A stretch of 64,000 nucleotides of DNA from the NCBI GenBank assembly GCA_963730555.1, contig CAVSSS010000003.1, forward strand, positions 11,104-75,103, read 5' to 3'. The notes beneath the pieces were generated by a model. It had not been told where the DNA came from, made no database searches, and saw only the letters and a list, made by a program, of their open reading frames with translations. Of the stretch, positions 18,931 to 27,594 are shown in pieces (the first letter of the stretch is position 1; the number at the start of each line of letters is the position of its first letter). The position numbers were made by a program, and so were the translations under genes. Origin of the DNA: Roseiarcus sp963730555 (GTDB lineage: Bacteria; Pseudomonadota; Alphaproteobacteria; Rhizobiales; Beijerinckiaceae).

Positions 18931-20773
18931 GTTCCCGCCCAAGGTCGCCGCGGCGCGCGTGCGCTGCTACGCCCAATGGCTGCCGCCGCCGCCGCTCAAG
19001 CTCGTCGAATGGGCGGACGACAACATCGTCCTGCCGGCGACCCAGAGCGCCAGGCCCGGCGCCTATCGCACCTGGCCCTATCTGCGCGAGCCCTTGGAGG
19101 CGATCGGCGCGCGTTCGCCCGAATATGTCACATTACAGAAATCATCGCGAATTGGTTTTACCAAGGGGCTCATGATTGCGATCGCCGGTATGGTGGCGAC
19201 TGATCCATGCTCAATTGGCTTGCTGGTGCCGGTCGACGAGGACGCGCGCGATTATGTGGTCGACGAGCTCGAGCCTCTGTTCGCCGCGACCCCCGCGTTG
19301 CGCGGACTGATCGTGTCTGGCCGCTTGACCGGCCGCAACACTCTGACGCGCAAGACCTTCAAGACGGGCGCGACGCTGAAGATCCTGTCGGCCCGGGCGC
19401 CGCGCCGGCTGCGGCGGCACGACTTCAAGGTGCTCTATTGCGACGAGATCGACGCGATGGAGATCACCGCCGAGGGCGATCCGATCATCATCGCCGAGAA
19501 ACGCACCTTCGCCCACGCCGACCGCAAGATCGTCCGCGGCTCGACTCCGACAGAGGAGGACGTGTCGCTGATCCAGCGCGCCTTTGCGGAAAGCGACCAG
19601 CGCATTTTCGAAATTCCCTGCCCGCATTGCCGGGAGTTTTTCGAGCTCCTGTGGGAGATGATCCAGTGGCCGGCTGGCGAGCCGGAGAAGGCGACGGCTT
19701 TCTGCCCGCGGTACGGGGCCGAGATCGAGGAGAAGGTCAAGCCGGAGCTCGTCGAGAACGGCCGCTGGCGGCCCTTAAGGCCGGAGGTCGCCAACCATCG
19801 CGGCTATCGGCTCAACGCCCTAGTGTCGCTGCTGCCGAATGCCGCCTGGCCGAAGTTGGCCAAGGAATGGCTGAGAGCCAAGCGCGGCGGGCCGGCGGAA
19901 TTGCAGGTCTTCGTCAACCTCGTCCTCGGCAAACCGTGGAAGACCTCGCTCAACCGCCTCTCCGCCGAGGTCCTCGCCGGCCGAGTCGAGCCGATCGGGC
20001 TCGAGCGCGTTCCGCCGGAGATCGTGCTGCTTACGGTCGGCGCCGACGTCCAGGACGACCGTATCGAGGCTTGCGTCTTGGGCTGGCCGCTCGCTGGCGC
20101 GCCCGCGGTCCTTGCCCATGTCGTCATCGACGGGAACACGCTCGAGGACGCGACCTGGGCGGCGTTCGATGAATTCCTGCGCACGCGTTGGACGCATCCG
20201 CACGGTTGGTCGATGAAGGTGGACGCCTGCGCCGTCGATTCTGGCGGCCACGAGGGCCGGACGCAGCGGGTCTATGACTTCTGCGCCGCCCGGCTGCATC
20301 GGCGCGTCTATGCGATCCGGGGCGTCGGCGGAGCGCGTCCGATCTGGACAAGGGCGCAACGCGTGAAGAGCGGCAAGGCCGCCCGGCTCTTCATCGTCGG
20401 CCACGACCAGGTGAAAACCGCAGTTCTCGAGCTCTTGTCGGCTGAGCCGTTCGACGCCGAAGGCCAGCCCAATCCACACGCCCTCAGGGTCTCAGACGAG
20501 TTGCCGGAAGATTGGTTCGATCAAGTGACCGGCGAGGTGCGGCGTATCCGCTACGTCAGGAACCGGCCTGTGATCGAATTTGTGCCCAAGCGGCGCGGTC
20601 AGCAAGTCGAGGCTTTGGACGCTTTGTGTTACGCCTACGGCGTTCGCCATAGCCCGGCGGTGAAGGCGATCGATCTCCGGGCCCGGGCGGCGCGCCGGCC
20701 GGATCCGGTGGTCGGCCAACCGCCGCCGCGCCGTCTTTCAATCGCTTCGTGGGCAAGGCGATTCAATGAATAA
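18908..20773 (+). CDS. Phage terminase large subunit (GpA family)
   Basis: 621-aa packaging motor of the lambda GpA type: an N-terminal ATPase translocates DNA and a C-terminal nuclease cuts concatemers. Seen: LQKSSRIGFTKGLMIAIAG in the place of Walker A (degenerate, as is common in GpA proteins), LYCDEIDAM as Walker B, VRGSTPTEEDVSLIQ as the coupling motif, a Zn-binding CPHCREFFEL...FCPRYGAE (one cysteine replaced), then GADVQDDRIEACVLGW opening the nuclease domain and ALDALCYAYGVR near its end. The gene looks intact. With the small subunit but no capsid genes, it points to a satellite or a prophage remnant. Confidence 0.88.
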   Translation: MLNSTPREFPPKVAAARVRCYAQWLPPPPLKLVEWADDNIVLPATQSARPGAYRTWPYLREPLEAIGARSPEYVTLQKSSRIGFTKGLMIAIAGMVATDPCSIGLLVPVDEDARDYVVDELEPLFAATPALRGLIVSGRLTGRNTLTRKTFKTGATLKILSARAPRRLRRHDFKVLYCDEIDAMEITAEGDPIIIAEKRTFAHADRKIVRGSTPTEEDVSLIQRAFAESDQRIFEIPCPHCREFFELLWEMIQWPAGEPEKATAFCPRYGAEIEEKVKPELVENGRWRPLRPEVANHRGYRLNALVSLLPNAAWPKLAKEWLRAKRGGPAELQVFVNLVLGKPWKTSLNRLSAEVLAGRVEPIGLERVPPEIVLLTVGADVQDDRIEACVLGWPLAGAPAVLAHVVIDGNTLEDATWAAFDEFLRTRWTHPHGWSMKVDACAVDSGGHEGRTQRVYDFCAARLHRRVYAIRGVGGARPIWTRAQRVKSGKAARLFIVGHDQVKTAVLELLSAEPFDAEGQPNPHALRVSDELPEDWFDQVTGEVRRIRYVRNRPVIEFVPKRRGQQVEALDALCYAYGVRHSPAVKAIDLRARAARRPDPVVGQPPPRRLSIASWARRFNE

Positions 20774-21144
20774 CCCGAATAGCCGAATGCTGGTTGAGGG
20801 GCGCCCCCTCGGCGCGCTGGCTCCTTAACGCGCGCAATTCCGTCATCCACACGAACAAATCCAAATAAACGAATCTTGCGCTGTGCTACCGTCGGCGAAA
20901 AGGCATCACGCCGAGCGCCGGTGACCTCTGAAACTGAAAATCGACGATCAGGAGCGGTGCGCGATCGAGGAGGTCGCTCGCCGAATACTGGGCGCGCCTG
21001 ATCAAGAGGGCTGAGGACAGCGCGTTTGTCATCGCCGCTATGCCGGAGCTCGCTTACAGCGTGCAAGGGTTCTTAACGTGAACTCGGAGAAGCAAAATCT
21101 GAAAATGAGCTGTAAACCTTGATTGTCCTATTTCTTTCTGGCAT
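20774..21144. other. Non-coding stretch between terminase and defence genes
   Basis: 371 bp without a supportable gene. It mixes GC-rich phage-like sequence with a shorter AT-richer part near 20860-20890. A decayed small phage gene is possible (20940-21020 reads as protein-like without a start). Confidence 0.35.
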
Positions 21145-21855
21145 ATGCAAAAGATTCATCTCTTTTGGGTCGGGGGCCCAGCAACAGAATGCATGTGGGA
21201 GGTGAGCAACAACCAAAGCAGGAGTTGGTGCGGACTGAACAGGCGATTGCGCGATCTCCGCCAGATAGCGTCCAGTTTGAAGCGCTCTCGAATGACGCCG
21301 CTGCAGGTATGCGAGGCAATCATTGAACGGCGACTGGCCAATCGAGAAGCGCGGACGTTCTTCTCGGACTTGCCGCAAGACGAAAGGCACTACTGGATAG
21401 CGAGTCTCTATGCCCTTCTGATGCCGGATGTGCTGCGTCGGCGACTGGCCGCGTATTTCACCCCGCCTCACCTGGCGCACTACGCTATTGGTGCCCTGGT
21501 CGAAGCCGGGATAGAGCCGGGACGCGATCGCATTCTTGATCCGGCTTCCGGCGGCGCAGCTTTCTTGGTTCCCTTGGCCGCGTATATCGCGGGACACGGA
21601 CGCCAGCGCGGCGGGAGCGCTTCAAGGATCATTCGATCGATCAACGACACGCTGCGCGGCGTCGAGATTGATAGTGGCCTTGCGAATTTTTCGCGCGCCT
21701 TGCTGAGGGGCTTGCTCAACCGCGAAATTGAGTCTTCGGGAACGATGCTCAGCGGTCTGATAGACTGCGCAAACACATTGGAGCTGGAGCCTATCGATAC
21801 ACAATGGACCGGGGGGTACAGTCCAAAAAATTCCGCGCTGCCAATGCGGCGCTGA
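21145..21855 (+). pseudogene. N6-adenine DNA methylase, 5' part only (DISARM drmMI-like)
   Basis: N-terminal and SAM-binding part of an N-6 DNA methylase. Seen: ALLMPDVLRRRLAAYFTPPHLAHYAI, typical of type I/IIG-like methylases just before motif I, then motif I as DPASGGAAFLVPLA near residue 134 (family DPACGSGxFL; here Cys and Gly are changed). The catalytic (N/D)PPY motif never appears: similarity ends at about 21790 and the frame closes at 21855, inside sequence that in another frame belongs to the drmB remnant. A deletion thus removed the rest of the methylase together with whatever lay between. The start codon is uncertain. Not expected to methylate DNA. Confidence 0.65.
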
Positions 21856-23425
21856 GAGCTTTCGTCTTGTAAAGCAGGGCAATCAATTCTCACGTTGGCG
21901 ATTTATTTGTACGGGTTGCAGCGCGCAAAAGGAAGTCTATCAAACCGACCCATTCAGCCTCAATCTTCTCAAACCTTTGATCGACGCTGGCGTGCCGCAT
22001 CAATGGAGCGAGATCAACATGATCCCGGTCTCCTACCGCGCGTCGCCCGTGTTCTACGTCCAGACCGCTCGATTTATCGTCTTCGATACGGACCCCGAAG
22101 TCATCACCCTGATGGGACCTTTCCGCGAGGATGAGTTGGCGGCCCGCGTCGCTATGCTGCACGGTTTCGCCGGCACCGATCCGAAAGACGACCGCATCAA
22201 GGAGCAGCTCGAGAAGAACGGGCAGGGTTCGATCTTTGCTCCCTACGAAATGTTTCGTGCGCGTGAAGCCGCAGCTCGCGCATCCGGCGATACCGCCAAC
22301 ATTGAGATATGGGCTGACGCGGCCAGGAGCATGCTCAACAGCTGGTATGCGGCAGGTTTCGTATCCCGGGAAGTGATCGCTAGTCCCGCCTTGCACGCGC
22401 GCGTACGTGAGCGCGGCAATTATGCGCGGCGCTTCGATCCGATACGCAGCACCATCGAACATGACGCATTGCGGCGGCGCAAGGTGAACCTCGCTGGCGA
22501 AGCTGCGGATCTGAAACTTGCGCATCCAGACCTTTGCGCCGAATACGGTACCGATGAGCTTCAGCGTGCCTATGAGCGGCGCGTGGCCGGTGATTTCGCA
22601 AGAACCGGGATCGAGGAAGCCCGCCTAATACGGAACCTCGACATGGTCGAGTTTTCATTCGGCTTCTCGCGCGTGTCTGCGACGCCGGAAACCGTCCAAA
22701 AGGACCGGCATATGCCTGTCCGCTTGATGGGCTTTCCGCCTCTGCCAAGCAACAAACGCCCGATTTATGTGATCGAGCAGCAAAATGAGGCCATCTACAT
22801 CCAACTCGACGCGGAGATGGTCGGAGCCTTTCTCCAAAGCAACGGAGTGTTGGATCAGCCGCCACCGCCGCCACGAACGATTGGAGGGAGACTGATTGAA
22901 ACGTACCAGGATTTCGGGCTGTTCCTGAAAGATTTTTCCGTGCGCGACGACGTCTCGCGGGTACGGGCGCGCGACATTGCGTCGATGACGTATCTGCTGA
23001 TCCACTCGATGGCCCATCACGTTATGCATGGTATCGCGCGGTTTTCGGGATTGGACCTCGGCTCCTTAAGCGAGGTGATATTCCCCGCCGACCTTGCCTT
23101 TGTGGTGCATCGGCGCGGCATGACGGAAGATCTTGGAAACATTTCGTCTATGTGGCGCGACCAGAACAGTGCATTTCTTCGCTATCTCGTCTCACGTCGC
23201 GAGTTACGTTGCGGTTCTGGTACGCTCTGCGACCATCGCGGCGGCGCTTGTCCCGCCTGCATCATGATTCCCGAAACATCCTGCATCGCCGGAAATCAGC
23301 TGCTGTCGCGCGCGGCGCTTGTTGGCGGCCGGGCACCGCTGTGGGATACCGATCAAACTCCACTTCGCGGCTTCTTTGAAGTCGTTCAGGACCGACTTGC
23401 GGGCCAGCCGCCCTCGCCAGCGTAA
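21764..23425 (+). pseudogene. drmB: DrmB-like DUF1998 protein, 5'-truncated (DISARM)
   Basis: C-terminal three-quarters of a DUF1998/DrmB-type protein. The open frame reaches back to 21764 with no ATG, GTG or Shine-Dalgarno. It begins with a zinc-ribbon-like CQCG...ICTGC pair and WSEINMIPVSYRASPVFY. The end is diagnostic: LIHSMAHHVMHGIARFSGLDLGSLSE, then RCGSGTLCDHRGGACPACI and SCIAGNQLLSRAALVGG, the four-cysteine cluster of DUF1998. In DISARM, DrmB partners the DrmA helicase at incoming DNA; no drmA is present. Only in-frame non-canonical starts such as TTG (21977) remain. drmC overlaps its stop (TAATG), as in DISARM operons. Confidence 0.65.
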
Positions 23426-24276
23426 TGCCATCAGACGCGGAAATCGTCCGATGCACGGCTCCCTGGCCTGGGACGGCCGCGCGCCTTTTGGAGGCCTTCG
23501 CCTCGCTCGGACCTGGGACGTGGCCGCTGGAGCAAATTTGCCGAGCATCTGCTTCCGGCATCGATCCGGGACTCGCATCGCAGGTCTTGGCAGGACTCGC
23601 CGCTGCGCGATTATGCGTCGCGGGAGCTGCAGACAACTCGTGGATATGCGAATACGCTCCCAACGAGCTGAAGCGGGTGGTCCAGGTTCTGAGCGGCGCT
23701 GATCATTTCCGAAGGATGCGGTTGAATCCAGCGGCAATAGAATTGGCCGTCACTATGCCACTCCTTCCCAGCCGCCTCGAAAAGGAACTAGCCGCGACGC
23801 CTGATCGTCCGGGAGGTTCCCTGACCACGTCAGCTGCATTCGCGCGCTTGGCTGAGACCGCGTCGCAGCGCTTGGTTGTAATGACGCCTTTTATTGACGG
23901 CAGCGGCTTCCGATGGTTACGGCGTGTATTTGAGACGACGCGCGCGGGTTGTCAAAAGATTGTCGTTTTGCGCAACACGGACCAATATACCGTTGAACTT
24001 GGCGTTCAACATGCCGATTGGTTGAGGGCGATGCAGGTCTCTGTGCGGGATTATCATCTTTCACATTCCCCCGCCGAGGGGCGCGCTTTGCCGATTGAGA
24101 CGTTCCACGCGAAGGTTGTCGTTGCGGACGACACGCTTGCCTATGTGGGATCGGCAAATCTTCTCACTTCAAGCGAAGGGCTGTCGCTTGAGACTGGTCT
24201 TTTGGTCGAAGGGGGTGGGGCCGCCCAGGTGGCTCGGCTTGTCGATGCCGTCCTTCGCGTCGCGCGAGCTTTGTGA
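23425..24276 (+). CDS. drmC: DrmC-like phospholipase D-family protein (DISARM)
   Basis: 283-aa protein with a PLD-family nuclease/lipase fold. One HKD-type motif is visible near the C-terminus: FHAKVVVADDTLAYVGSAN (H-x-K-x4-D with the following GSAN), then LETGLLVEGG. The N-terminal half is helical and holds a RLEKELAATP region. A single C-terminal HKD motif, this length and location directly behind a DUF1998 gene are the DrmC pattern of DISARM anti-phage systems. The start codon overlaps the drmB stop (TAATG). It is intact although its partners are damaged; in characterised systems DrmC is dispensable, so retention alone would not give defence. Confidence 0.68.
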   Translation: MPSDAEIVRCTAPWPGTAARLLEAFASLGPGTWPLEQICRASASGIDPGLASQVLAGLAAARLCVAGAADNSWICEYAPNELKRVVQVLSGADHFRRMRLNPAAIELAVTMPLLPSRLEKELAATPDRPGGSLTTSAAFARLAETASQRLVVMTPFIDGSGFRWLRRVFETTRAGCQKIVVLRNTDQYTVELGVQHADWLRAMQVSVRDYHLSHSPAEGRALPIETFHAKVVVADDTLAYVGSANLLTSSEGLSLETGLLVEGGGAAQVARLVDAVLRVARAL

Positions 24277-24593
24277 GCAACGAACATTCTTGAAGCGGAC
24301 GCTTACAGGACATCTTAGGAAGAAGGTCCGATGTTAGGATAGACCAGTGAAGCTGTAGCGCCGCGATCGGGTTTCCGAGCGACACCGTGGCGCCCACGAT
24401 TGAGAGGCGTGCAAAGAGATATGCGAAACCCCAGGCGTGGCGCGCCACCAACCCCTCGAAAGTGATCTCTCCCTGCAGCTGAACCTCGAGCAGCGCGAGC
24501 GGGAATTGCTCCAGTTGACGCCGCCGCCTCGCCGGACGGACGTGTATGGATGGATCTCTGAGCAAGGCGCCGTGCCCCCGGGGCCGCGCAAGC
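24277..24593. other. Intergenic stretch downstream of drmC
   Basis: 317 bp. A minus-strand open frame (24164-24565, with LLEVQLQGEITFEGLVARHAWGF) looks protein-like but overlaps drmC antisense and has no recognisable family or start signal. I do not call it a gene. Confidence 0.3.
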
Positions 24594-24625
24594 TTGACAG
24601 CGAGCAGCCTTACAGTAGTGTAAGG
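24594..24625 (+). promoter_or_regulatory. Putative promoter with palindromic operator
   Basis: TTGACA at 24594-24599 is a consensus -35 box. About 16 nt later TAGTGT can serve as a -10. The perfect inverted repeat CCTTACAGTAGTGTAAGG (24608-24625) covers the -10 region, and the next gene's GTG starts only 3 nt beyond it. A bound repressor would block transcription, and the transcript would be nearly leaderless. Prediction from sequence only. Confidence 0.5.
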
Positions 24626-24627
24626 CA

Positions 24628-25299
24628 GTGCGCAGGCTCACCCGCGAAGAATTCCTCCGCGTCCGCCGGACGTCGCCTGAAGCTCACGACGTGGCGCGGC
24701 ATCGCGGCGGGGTTGCGTTGTGTTTTGGCCGCCAAGTGCCTGAAAAACCAGGCGAATTCCTAGACTTAGACTTGGTGTCGATGGCAATTGTCGATCAGCT
24801 CACGAGGTTTTTCGAGCACCGCAAGGATGCGGCCGAATTTGTTCGCGCCTACTGGCCGCAATGGCTGGTCACGCTCGCGCGGGCCGAAGACGCAAGGCGG
24901 GATGATTTCGTCTTCTACGTCGGTGGACACCCGGACCGGGACTGGGTGGCGCAGGGCCTCGTCATACGTGGGGGCGCGTTCAATGAGATCGTGCGAGAGA
25001 TCGCGGCAATGCCGCCGGAAAGAAAGCCGTCGCACGCCTTCTATGTCGATTTATGGAGGACGGCGGGACAGGTGCGCGCCGCGGCGAAGCGCGAAGGCGT
25101 CGCGCTCGACGAGCGGTTTTTCTATTCGCTCGAGGACCCGCGCTGCGAAGCCAAGATTTTCGAGGAGCTCCGCGCGCATAACGACCGGCTCCTCCGCGAA
25201 CGCAAGGCGGGCTCGCCCCGTGCTGCGAAGGCGAGGGTGCCCGCGGCGGTTGAGGTTCGCGCGATCTTCGAGGAGGCGCGGCGAGCGGTGCTGCAATGA
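24628..25299 (+). CDS. Hypothetical island protein
   Basis: 223 aa, no family recognised. Start GTG at 24628 follows a -35/-10-like pair and palindrome directly; another start slightly downstream is possible (GTGGCGCGGCATCGC). The protein is soluble and acidic/basic mixed, with aromatic-rich central segments (FVRAYWPQWLVTLARAEDARRDDFVFYVGG; HAFYVDLWRTAGQVRAAAKREG) and a Lys/Arg/Ala-rich C-terminal tail. It is translationally coupled to the next gene (ATGA overlap) and sits between the defence remnant and the integrase, so it is probably an accessory or regulatory gene of the island. Confidence 0.6.
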   Translation: MRRLTREEFLRVRRTSPEAHDVARHRGGVALCFGRQVPEKPGEFLDLDLVSMAIVDQLTRFFEHRKDAAEFVRAYWPQWLVTLARAEDARRDDFVFYVGGHPDRDWVAQGLVIRGGAFNEIVREIAAMPPERKPSHAFYVDLWRTAGQVRAAAKREGVALDERFFYSLEDPRCEAKIFEELRAHNDRLLRERKAGSPRAAKARVPAAVEVRAIFEEARRAVLQ

Positions 25300-25598
25300 G
25301 CGAGCACGGGGACATCGTTGCCGCCGGCCTCGGCTTTCGCCGCGCCGACGACTTCACCGATTGGCTCGCGCGCGAGCGCAATGACGCGTTGATGGAGACC
25401 GTCGCGGCGTCGGCGCCGAAGAAGCCCCACCTCCGCAGGCCCAATATCCGGACGCTGATCGAGGACGCCGAACGAAGTGGCAAGCGCGTTTCGGCGGTCA
25501 CCGTGAACGGCGCGACGCTGAATTTCGCCGAAGCGGAGAAGACTGCGACCCTGACGCCGCTTGAAGCGTGGAAGGCGAAACATGCGCGTTCGGCTTAG
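25296..25598 (+). CDS. Small hypothetical island protein
   Basis: 100 aa, no family recognised. The ATG overlaps the previous stop by 4 nt (ATGA), and the 3' end overlaps the start of the integrase gene, so all three are likely one transcript. The middle reads KKPHLRRPNIRTLIEDAERSG, a basic helix, and the end ETATLTP-like segment (KTATLTPLEAWKAKHA) is typical of small phage or island proteins placed before integrases. A role such as an excisionase-like DNA binder is possible but not shown. Confidence 0.55.
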   Translation: MSEHGDIVAAGLGFRRADDFTDWLARERNDALMETVAASAPKKPHLRRPNIRTLIEDAERSGKRVSAVTVNGATLNFAEAEKTATLTPLEAWKAKHARSA

Positions 25599-26694
25599 GG
25601 GCGTCAACAGCCGCACGAAGCGACTCGCCGACGGGTCGCTCAAGACCTATTTCTGGGCGTGGAAGGGCGGCCCGCCTCTGCCCGGCAAGCCGGGCTCGCC
25701 CGAGTTTGTCACCGCCTACAACGCCGCGATCGCCAAGAAGGTTGAACCGCCGAGCGGCGTGCTGCTCTCGCTCATCATGAAGTTTCAGGCGAGCGGCGAG
25801 TTCGAGCACAAGATCAAGGAGCGAACCCGGCGCGATTACGTCAAACAGATCAAGCGAATCGAACGCGCCTTCGCCGACTTCCCGCTCAAAGCGCTCGACG
25901 ACAAGGGGGCGCGGGCGGTGTTCCTCGAATGGCGCGACGAACTGGCGCAGACGTCGCTCCGACAAGCCGACTACGCCTATGGGACGCTTGCCCGCGTCTT
26001 GTCATGGTCGCTCAAGCGCGGATTGATCGAGACGAATCCCTGCGCCGAAGGCGGCAAGCTTTATTCAGGCTCGCGCGTCGACAAGGTGTGGTCCGACGAC
26101 GAGGTCGCGCGGTTCCTCGCTGCCGCGCCGCCGGTTCTGCGCCGGCCCATGTTGCTGGCGGTCAACACCGGCCAACGCCAGGGCGATTTGCGCAAGCTCG
26201 CCTGGTCGGCCTATGACGGCAGGGTCATCAAAATCCGCCAGAAGAAAACCGGTGCCTATGTCGCGATTCCGGTGTCCGACGAATTTAGGCGCGAACTCGA
26301 CGGCGCGCCTCGGATTTCGCCGCTGATGCTGACGAACACCGACGGGAAGCCATGGTCCGAATCCGGCTTCCAGAGCGCCTGAGGCAAGGCGACGGCGCGA
26401 GCGGGAATCGAGGATCTCACCTTCCACGACCTCCGCGGCACCGCGGTCGTGACGCTGGCGCGGGCAGGATGCAACGTGGTCGAGATCTACTCGATCACCG
26501 GCCATAAGCCCGGCGACGTGCAGGCGATCCTGACCGCCCATTATCTGCCGCAGGACGGCGAAGTCGCCGGCAACGCGATCGCCAAGTTGAACGCCTACAA
26601 GCGGACACGGGGAGATCAAAAGGAGGCCGAAAATCTCCCGACTGCGTTCCCGACTGCGCTCAAAGCGGCCGGCCAACAAGGGGAGAAAGCCTAG
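25582..26694 (+). pseudogene. Tyrosine recombinase/integrase with in-frame TGA
   Basis: Phage-type integrase. ATG at 25582 gives MRVRLRGVNSRTKRLADG, an arm-binding N-terminus, then a core-binding SAM-like domain and the catalytic domain. The first catalytic Arg is in NTGQRQGDLRKL. The frame is stopped by TGA at 26380-26382 (after ESGFQSA). The same frame then continues with the second box FHDLRGTAVVTLARAG, ITGHK and the nucleophile region AHYLPQDG to a TAG at 26692. The stop most simply derives from TGG (Trp). Without read-through the enzyme lacks HxxR, H and Tyr, so it should be dead. It ends 9 nt from the tRNA-Gln 3' end, its probable attachment site. Confidence 0.85.
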
Positions 26695-26703
26695 CAAAAT
26701 CAA

Positions 26704-26778
26704 TGGCTGGGGCGGGAGGATTCGAACCTCCGGATGGCGGAATCAAAATCCGCTGCCTTACCGCTTGGCTACGCCCCA
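26704..26778 (-). tRNA. tRNA-Gln (anticodon TTG)
   Basis: On the minus strand a 75-nt cloverleaf with encoded CCA: acceptor stem TGGGGCG/CGCCCCA, anticodon arm GCGGA-TTTTGAT-TCCGC with TTG in the loop, T-arm GGAGG-TTCGAAT-CCTCC. Discriminator G. The 3' end faces the integrase gene, the classic arrangement for integration into the tRNA 3' half. No second copy of the 3' segment was found in the window. Confidence 0.95.
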
Positions 26779-26984
26779 ACGCGCCGCAAGGCTGGCGCCC
26801 GGCGGAAAGCGGGCCGGACAATAGTTCGCGCTCTCCGCCACCGCAACGGCTGCGACGGACGAAATTTGCCTCCCGAAGAGAGTCCCCGAATCCTCGTTGG
26901 TTGGAAGGGTCGATGCGTCTCAAGACGCGGAAAAACGAGATAATCACCCTCGGAGCACGCGAGTTGTCGCACCCGCCCGGCGAG

Positions 26985-27095
26985 GCCGCGAATTGAAGCA
27001 CCCCCGAAAGGGGGGCGAGTCACCGTCCGCATCCGAACCGTGACCTGCCAATCGGGACGCTGAAAAGCATCGAGCGGCAGGTCAGATCAAGCTGA
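26985..27095 (+). pseudogene. hicA: HicA toxin C-terminal remnant
   Basis: The frame from 27021 reads PHPNRDLPIGTLKSIERQ and stops at 27093-27095, the characteristic C-terminus of HicA mRNA-interferase toxins. Just upstream, in another frame, LKHPRKGG corresponds to the preceding FKHP.KPGRVTV segment, so a base is missing near 27015. The N-terminal half with the catalytic GSHxxF region is not recognisable. The hicB remnant follows 8 nt later, giving the standard hicAB order. Confidence 0.6.
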
Positions 27096-27103
27096 GATAG
27101 CCC

Positions 27104-27523
27104 ATGCGCCAGTACATTGCGCTGATCCACAAGGAGCCCGGCAATGAGTAGGGCGTATCCTTCCCCCGACCTTCCGGGCTGCCTCACCGCGGGCGTCGAC
27201 CTTGATGACGCGAGACGGATGGCCGAGGAGGTGTTGGCTGTGCACCTGGCGGGAATGACGGAGGGCAGGAGCCGATGCCGGAGCCCTCCCCGCTGGAAGC
27301 CGTGATGGCGCATCGGTACAACCGCGACGCCGTCGCCATCCTCGTCAAGGCGCCGCCGGCGACGGCCAAAGCGGTCCGGGTGAATATGACCCTTCCCGAG
27401 GATGAATTGGAGCAGATCGACAAATTCGCCGCTGAGCAGGGTTACACCCAGTCCGGCTTCTTTCTGCATGCCGCGAAAAAGGGTGATCGGCGAGGCCCGA
27501 TCGTCAAACGCGACGATGGCTAG
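27104..27523 (+). pseudogene. hicB: HicB antitoxin with stop codon and frameshift
   Basis: Starts ATGCGCCAGTAC: MRQYIALIHKEPGNE, then TAG at 27149-27151 where HicB proteins have Tyr, then GVSFPDLPGCLTAGVDLDDA in the same frame. Near 27265 the frame changes to EPMPEPSPLEAVMAHR and continues through the ribbon-helix-helix-like C-terminus VRVNMTLPEDELEQIDKFA to 27523. The last part could still be translated alone from ATG 27275 (82 aa). Both genes of the toxin-antitoxin pair are broken, so the module is dead. Confidence 0.75.
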
Positions 27524-27594
27524 CCCGAGGAAGCGGAAGGGCGCGCGAGGCGTCGCTGACCGTCGCTTGCGCTTGCGCCTGGACGGAGCCAGAT

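Noticed and set aside
24164..24565. Minus-strand frame beside drmC
   Set aside because: Protein-like composition, but overlaps drmC and lacks start signals; no family recognised.
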